Source of the DNA: Streptomyces geranii
GTDB lineage: Bacteria; Actinomycetota; Actinomycetes; Streptomycetales; Streptomycetaceae
Assembly: GCF_002954775.1 (NCBI RefSeq)
Contig: NZ_KZ672952.1
Span: 686,883-750,882, forward strand
Length of the DNA: 64,000 nucleotides
Direction of reading: 5' to 3'
Below, in pieces: positions 60,493 to 64,000 of the stretch. The notes under the pieces are model-generated. The model was not told the DNA's origin. It saw nothing but the letters and a program-made list of their open reading frames with translations, and searched no databases. Made by a program: the position numbers and the translations under genes. How positions within the stretch are numbered: the stretch's first letter is position 1; each line of letters begins with the position of its first letter.

Positions 60493-61131
60493 ATGAGGAA
60501 CCCGGAGGCAGGAGTCGAGACCGTGCCCGCAGCGCCGCCCGCCGGACGCCGGGAACGCAAGCGGCAGCAGGTGCGCGACCAGCTCTACGCCGCGGCGCTG
60601 CACCTGTTCGTCAGCCAGGGGTACGAGGCGACGACCATGGACCAGATCGGCGAGACCGCCGACGTCGCCCGGGCCACCGTCTTCAACCACTTCTCACAGA
60701 AGGTCGGCTTCCTGGAGGAATGGGGAGTGCGCCGCCGCGCCCGCGTCAACGAGATCCTCGGCTCCCAGCACGCCGAGGGCCTGCCGGTCGGCGACCAACT
60801 GCGCCGCTACCTCAAGGAGATGGCCGACCTCAACGTCGCCTCCCGCGCCGAGACCACCGTCCTGATGGACGCCTCCGCCCGGTACGGCCGTCTCCTCCAG
60901 GACCCGTCCCTGGAGACCGAACTCGCCAGGATCGTCGAACACGGGCAGCGGCGCGGGGAGATCAGGGCGGACGTCGACTGCGACCAGGCCGGACAACTGC
61001 TCGCCGCCTGCTACTTCACGACGATCCTGCGCTGGATCCGAACGGAACCGGCCCCCTTCGACCTGCAGCAGCGGCTCGCCGGCGCGCTCGGCATCATCCT
61101 GCGGGGCGTCCTCGACGACGACGTGACCTGA
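60493..61131 (+). CDS. TetR family transcriptional regulator
   Basis: 212 residues from the ATG at 60493; an in-frame ATG 15 codons upstream is less likely. The helix-turn-helix is TMDQIGETADVARATVFNHF after LHLFVSQGYEAT. C-terminal part matches TetR proteins with ...ARIVEHGQRRGEIRADVD. Divergent from the metallo-hydrolase operon with a 14-bp palindrome between. An MMPL gene follows 107 bases downstream on the same strand, so the regulator may also govern export. Confidence 0.9.
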   Translation: MRNPEAGVETVPAAPPAGRRERKRQQVRDQLYAAALHLFVSQGYEATTMDQIGETADVARATVFNHFSQKVGFLEEWGVRRRARVNEILGSQHAEGLPVGDQLRRYLKEMADLNVASRAETTVLMDASARYGRLLQDPSLETELARIVEHGQRRGEIRADVDCDQAGQLLAACYFTTILRWIRTEPAPFDLQQRLAGALGIILRGVLDDDVT

Positions 61132-61238
61132 CCACGGCAGGTCGCCCTCGATCCATGCCTGTCAGCTCCGACATGCGTGTCCGCACCCCCGACTCCAGAC
61201 TGTGAGCACCGGGATCCGGACCGTGAGGAGTGCCGTTC

Positions 61239-63458
61239 ATGGCTTCGCTGCTCTATCGCTTGGGGTGTTTCGCCGTTCGGCGGCGCTGGTACGTCACTCT
61301 GCTGTGGATCGTGGCCCTCTTCGGCTTCGGGTTCGCCTCCGCCAAGGCGCCCGAGGTGCCGGAGAGCACGTTCTCCGCGCCGGGCATCGAGGCGCAGCAC
61401 GCGTTCGACCTGATGGAGGAGCGGTTCCCCGGGGCGCAGGCGGACGGGGCGACCGCGCGGATGGTGTTCGTCGCGCCGACGGGAGAGAAGGTCACCTCGG
61501 CCGAGAACCGGGCGGCCATCGAGAAGGCGGTCGCACGGGCGGCGGGCGGGCAGCAGGTCGCCTCCGCCGTGGGGCCGTTCCAGGCGCGGGCGGTGAGCGA
61601 GGACGGCTCGACCGCGTACGCGACCGTCAACTACACCGTCACGGCCGACGACCTCACCGACGCCGCCACGAACACCCTGCGCGCCGCCGCCCAGTCGGCC
61701 CGGGACGCCGGACTGACCGTCGAGATGGGCGGTACGGCGCTGGCGAGCACGCCCGAGGCGGGCCACGTCGGTGAGGTGATCGGTATCGTCGTCGCCGCCG
61801 TGGTGCTGCTGGTCACCTTCGGTTCCATGGCCGCGGCCGGGCTGCCGCTGCTGACCGCGGTGATCGGCGTCGGCGTCACCATGACCGCGATCACCACCCT
61901 GGCCAGTACGTTCGGACTGTCCTCGACCTCCGGCACCCTGGCCACGATGCTGGGGCTGGCCTGCGGAATCGACTACGCCCTGTTCGTGGTCTCCCGCTAC
62001 CGCGAGGAGCGGGCCAACGGCCACAGCACCGAGGAGGCGGCCGGGCTGGCCGTCGGCACGGCGGGATCCGCGGTGGTCTTCGCGGGGATCACCGTCGTCA
62101 TCGCGCTCGCCGGGCTCATGGTGGTCGGTATCCCGATGCTCACCAAGATGGGCCTGTGCGCGGCCGGCGCCGTCGTCGTCGCCGTGCTGGTGTGTCTGAC
62201 ACTGGTCCCGGCACTGATCGGCTTCTGGCCGCAGGCCGTTCTCTCCCGCCGGTACCGGCTGACCGGACTGCGCGTCCAGGGCGTGCTCGGCAACCTGGGC
62301 AGCCGCTGGGCGGAGTTCGTGCAACGCCACCCCTTCCCCGTCCGGTTCACCGCCATGTGCACCCTGATCGTGCTCGCGATCCCCGTGCTCGGCATGCAAC
62401 TGGGCATGCCCGGCGACGAGGCCAAGTCCACGACCACCACCGAGCGGCGTGCCTACGACGATCTCGCGGAGGGCTTCGGACCAGGCTTCAACGGCCCGCT
62501 GACCGTCGTCGTGGACGCGCGGGGAGCCGACGATCCGAAGGCCGCCGTGGCCACGGTGGAGAAGAAGATCGCTGCCACACCGGGTGTCGTCTCGGTGAGC
62601 GCACCCCGCTTCGACACGGCGGGCGACACCGCGGTCTTCACCGCCGTACCGGCGAACGCGCCTACCGACAAGAAGACCGAGGATCTCGTCCACACGATCC
62701 GCGACGAGCGCTCCGCGACCGTGGCGGGCACCGGGGCGGACTTCGAGGTCACCGGCACCACCGCGCTGAACATCGACGTCACGCAGAAGGTGCAGCGGGC
62801 GCTGATCCCCTATCTGGCCGTGGTGGTCGGCCTGGCGATCGTGCTGCTGCTGATCGTCTTCCGGTCGATCTTCATCCCGCTCAAGGCGGCCATGGGCTTC
62901 CTGCTCTCGGTGCTGGCCGCCCTCGGCTGTGTGGTCGCGGTCTTCCAGTGGGGCTGGGGCGCCTCGCTCCTCGGCGTCGAGACGACCGGCCCGATCATGA
63001 GCATGATGCCGATCTTCCTCGTCGGCATCGTCTTCGGCCTCGCCATGGACTACGAGGTCTTCCTGGTGTCGCGCATCCGTGAGGCATACGTCCACGGGCA
63101 GAGCGCCGGCGAGTCGATCACCACCGGCTTCCGCTACAGCGCCCGGGTAGTCGCCGCAGCCGCGCTCATCATGACCGCGGTGTTCGCCGGCTTCGTCACC
63201 GCCGACGACTCCATGATCAAGATGATCGGCTTCGGCCTCGCCACCGCGGTCCTCTTCGACGCGTTCCTGGTCCGCATGGCCTTCGTCCCCGGCGTCCTCG
63301 CCCTGCTCGGCGACAAGGTGGCCTGGCTGCCCAAGTGGCTGGACCGGATCCTCCCCCACCTCGACGTGGAGGGCGAGTCCCTCAGCCGCGCCCACCAGGT
63401 GCCCGCCCCGCAGCAGGACGAGGAGCACAAGGACCCCGACAGCAGCGTGCTCACCTGA
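61239..63458 (+). CDS. MMPL family RND-like transporter
   Basis: 739 residues, AGGAG eight bases before ATG 61239. Twelve predicted membrane helices in two halves, each with a large outside loop after helix 1 and helix 7; conserved cytoplasmic motifs are DYALFVVSRYREE in the first half and MDYEVFLVSRIREAYVHG in the second. The C-terminal tail is acidic (DEEHKDPDSSV). Exports lipids or antibiotics in actinomycetes. The upstream TetR makes induction by a substrate or drug plausible. No adjacent lipid-biosynthesis genes are seen. Confidence 0.92.
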   Translation: MASLLYRLGCFAVRRRWYVTLLWIVALFGFGFASAKAPEVPESTFSAPGIEAQHAFDLMEERFPGAQADGATARMVFVAPTGEKVTSAENRAAIEKAVARAAGGQQVASAVGPFQARAVSEDGSTAYATVNYTVTADDLTDAATNTLRAAAQSARDAGLTVEMGGTALASTPEAGHVGEVIGIVVAAVVLLVTFGSMAAAGLPLLTAVIGVGVTMTAITTLASTFGLSSTSGTLATMLGLACGIDYALFVVSRYREERANGHSTEEAAGLAVGTAGSAVVFAGITVVIALAGLMVVGIPMLTKMGLCAAGAVVVAVLVCLTLVPALIGFWPQAVLSRRYRLTGLRVQGVLGNLGSRWAEFVQRHPFPVRFTAMCTLIVLAIPVLGMQLGMPGDEAKSTTTTERRAYDDLAEGFGPGFNGPLTVVVDARGADDPKAAVATVEKKIAATPGVVSVSAPRFDTAGDTAVFTAVPANAPTDKKTEDLVHTIRDERSATVAGTGADFEVTGTTALNIDVTQKVQRALIPYLAVVVGLAIVLLLIVFRSIFIPLKAAMGFLLSVLAALGCVVAVFQWGWGASLLGVETTGPIMSMMPIFLVGIVFGLAMDYEVFLVSRIREAYVHGQSAGESITTGFRYSARVVAAAALIMTAVFAGFVTADDSMIKMIGFGLATAVLFDAFLVRMAFVPGVLALLGDKVAWLPKWLDRILPHLDVEGESLSRAHQVPAPQQDEEHKDPDSSVLT

Positions 63459-63481
63459 CCCTTCCCGGGCCCGGCCTCCGC

Positions 63482-63610
63482 TCACCCCACGTGCCCGCAG
63501 AGCGGGCAGTACGTCTCGGTGATGGGCAGGCAGTACCAGTTCGGCAGCAGGGTGGGCAGCTCACGCATCGCGAACACAGGTCGGCACTCCGGCAGTTCGG
63601 CAGATTCCAC
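63482..63610 (-). CDS. Small Cys-containing protein or fragment, 42 residues
   Basis: GTG start at 63608-63610 with GGAGGAG nine bases upstream, ending at a TGA at 63482. The C-terminus WYCLPITETYCPLCGHVG has three Cys and one His in zinc-ribbon-like spacing. I do not recognise a family; it could be the remnant of a longer zinc-binding protein, because reading on upstream of the GTG the frame continues without an obvious start. Confidence 0.35.
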   Translation of the reverse strand: MESAELPECRPVFAMRELPTLLPNWYCLPITETYCPLCGHVG

Positions 63611-63895
63611 GCCGAACAGCTCCTCCGCCGATCCGCTCGGCGATCACCGCCGGGGTACCTTCTTCACCCGGCGGTCGATCCCCGGCACAGCACACACCCG
63701 AAGCCCGTCGTGACGTCCAGGCCTGTGGCATCGATGCCGAATCACGCCACAGGCCCGCGGCGGAACGGCACAGCCGCGTACGAGCCGACGACCGCGAACC
63801 GCCGAGGCCGCCCGCGCGCTTCCAGGCACCGAACCACGCGGGCACCACCCATGCGTAGAGCCGAGAGCTCCAGTCAACCCCGACGGGATCGAAGC

Positions 63896-64000
63896 ATGTC
63901 TGGCACTTCCGAGAGTCACGAGGATCTGATCCGCGTGCTGATCGTCGACGACGAGCCCGGGCTCGTCGAGACGCTGTCCGTGGCCGTCACCGAGGCGGGC
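63896..64000 (+). CDS. Response regulator receiver domain, 3' end outside window
   Basis: The last 35 codons of the window read MSGTSESHEDLIRVLIVDDE followed by PGLVETLSVAVTEAG. VLIVDDE with the acidic pair is the first strand of a CheY-like receiver. The output domain is beyond the window, so the OmpR or NarL class cannot be given. No ribosome site close to the ATG is obvious. Confidence 0.75.
   Translation, partial: MSGTSESHEDLIRVLIVDDEPGLVETLSVAVTEAG

Noticed and set aside
1..64000. CRISPR arrays, rRNA, tRNA, prophage or insertion-sequence genes
   Set aside because: No regularly spaced repeats, no cloverleaf-like run with a CCA-end context, and no transposase or integrase motif noticed. 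Degraded IS ends cannot be excluded by eye.

Overview
The window is high-GC chromosomal DNA from a Streptomyces-type actinomycete. Evidence: very GC-rich codon third positions, frequent GTG starts, many TetR, HxlR, LysR, MerR and IclR regulators, a complete PaaABCDE set, F420-type oxidoreductase remains, a Tat-exported glycosidase, and a short intergenic element of a type I know from Streptomyces. I saw no rRNA, tRNA, CRISPR array, prophage or intact insertion sequence. The content is accessory metabolism.

Layout. 1-14.4 kb: 5'-end of nitronate monooxygenase, Tat-type serine hydrolase, carotenoid-desaturase-like oxidoreductase, soluble Ser/Thr kinase with nine TPR units, MpaB-type oxygenase, dihydrolipoyl dehydrogenase, a broken LLM/F420 oxidoreductase, a fluoroacetate-dehalogenase-like hydrolase, and an HxlR regulator divergent from a quinone-type reductase. 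14.4-25.7 kb: acyl-CoA metabolism (3-hydroxyisobutyryl-CoA hydrolase, propionyl-CoA synthetase), ene-reductase, hydrolases, haloacid-dehalogenase homologue and several small regulators. Six copies of a short dyad tie many of these together, and two deletion scars lie between them. 25.7-32.1 kb: a FadE29-like acyl-CoA dehydrogenase behind a KstR-type operator, a histidine-phosphatase-fold protein, a cytosolic Csp-like copper protein and the overlapping paaABCDE operon for phenylacetyl-CoA epoxidation. 32.2-41.2 kb: IclR, dihydroxyacid dehydratase, SDR, FAH hydrolase (frameshifted), Zn-alcohol dehydrogenase and a GH95 enzyme, consistent with release and non-phosphorylative oxidation of a deoxy sugar such as L-fucose. 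41.3-51.2 kb: an eight-gene catabolic operon (decayed SDR, SDR, FAH, extradiol dioxygenase, amidohydrolase/decarboxylase, flavin monooxygenase, cyclase-family hydrolase, FAH) with a divergent LysR regulator and an MFS transporter; the LysR gene lies between two copies of one 29-bp site. 51.3-57 kb: a protein with the AGNR signature of contractile-injection-system cargos, a MerR regulator, remnants, and an aminoglycoside-phosphotransferase-fold kinase. 56.8-64 kb: a second FAH plus MFS plus metallo-beta-lactamase operon under a divergent TetR, an MMPL exporter, and the start of a response regulator.

A recurrent theme is decay: at least eight loci carry frameshifts or truncations, several of which look like small deletions. 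Some may be assembly errors. The most useful novel signals are regulatory: the six-site TetR-type dyad (19.1-25.0 kb), the paired LysR sites (48.56 and 49.61 kb) and the paired HxlR-type sites (13.33 and 15.94 kb).
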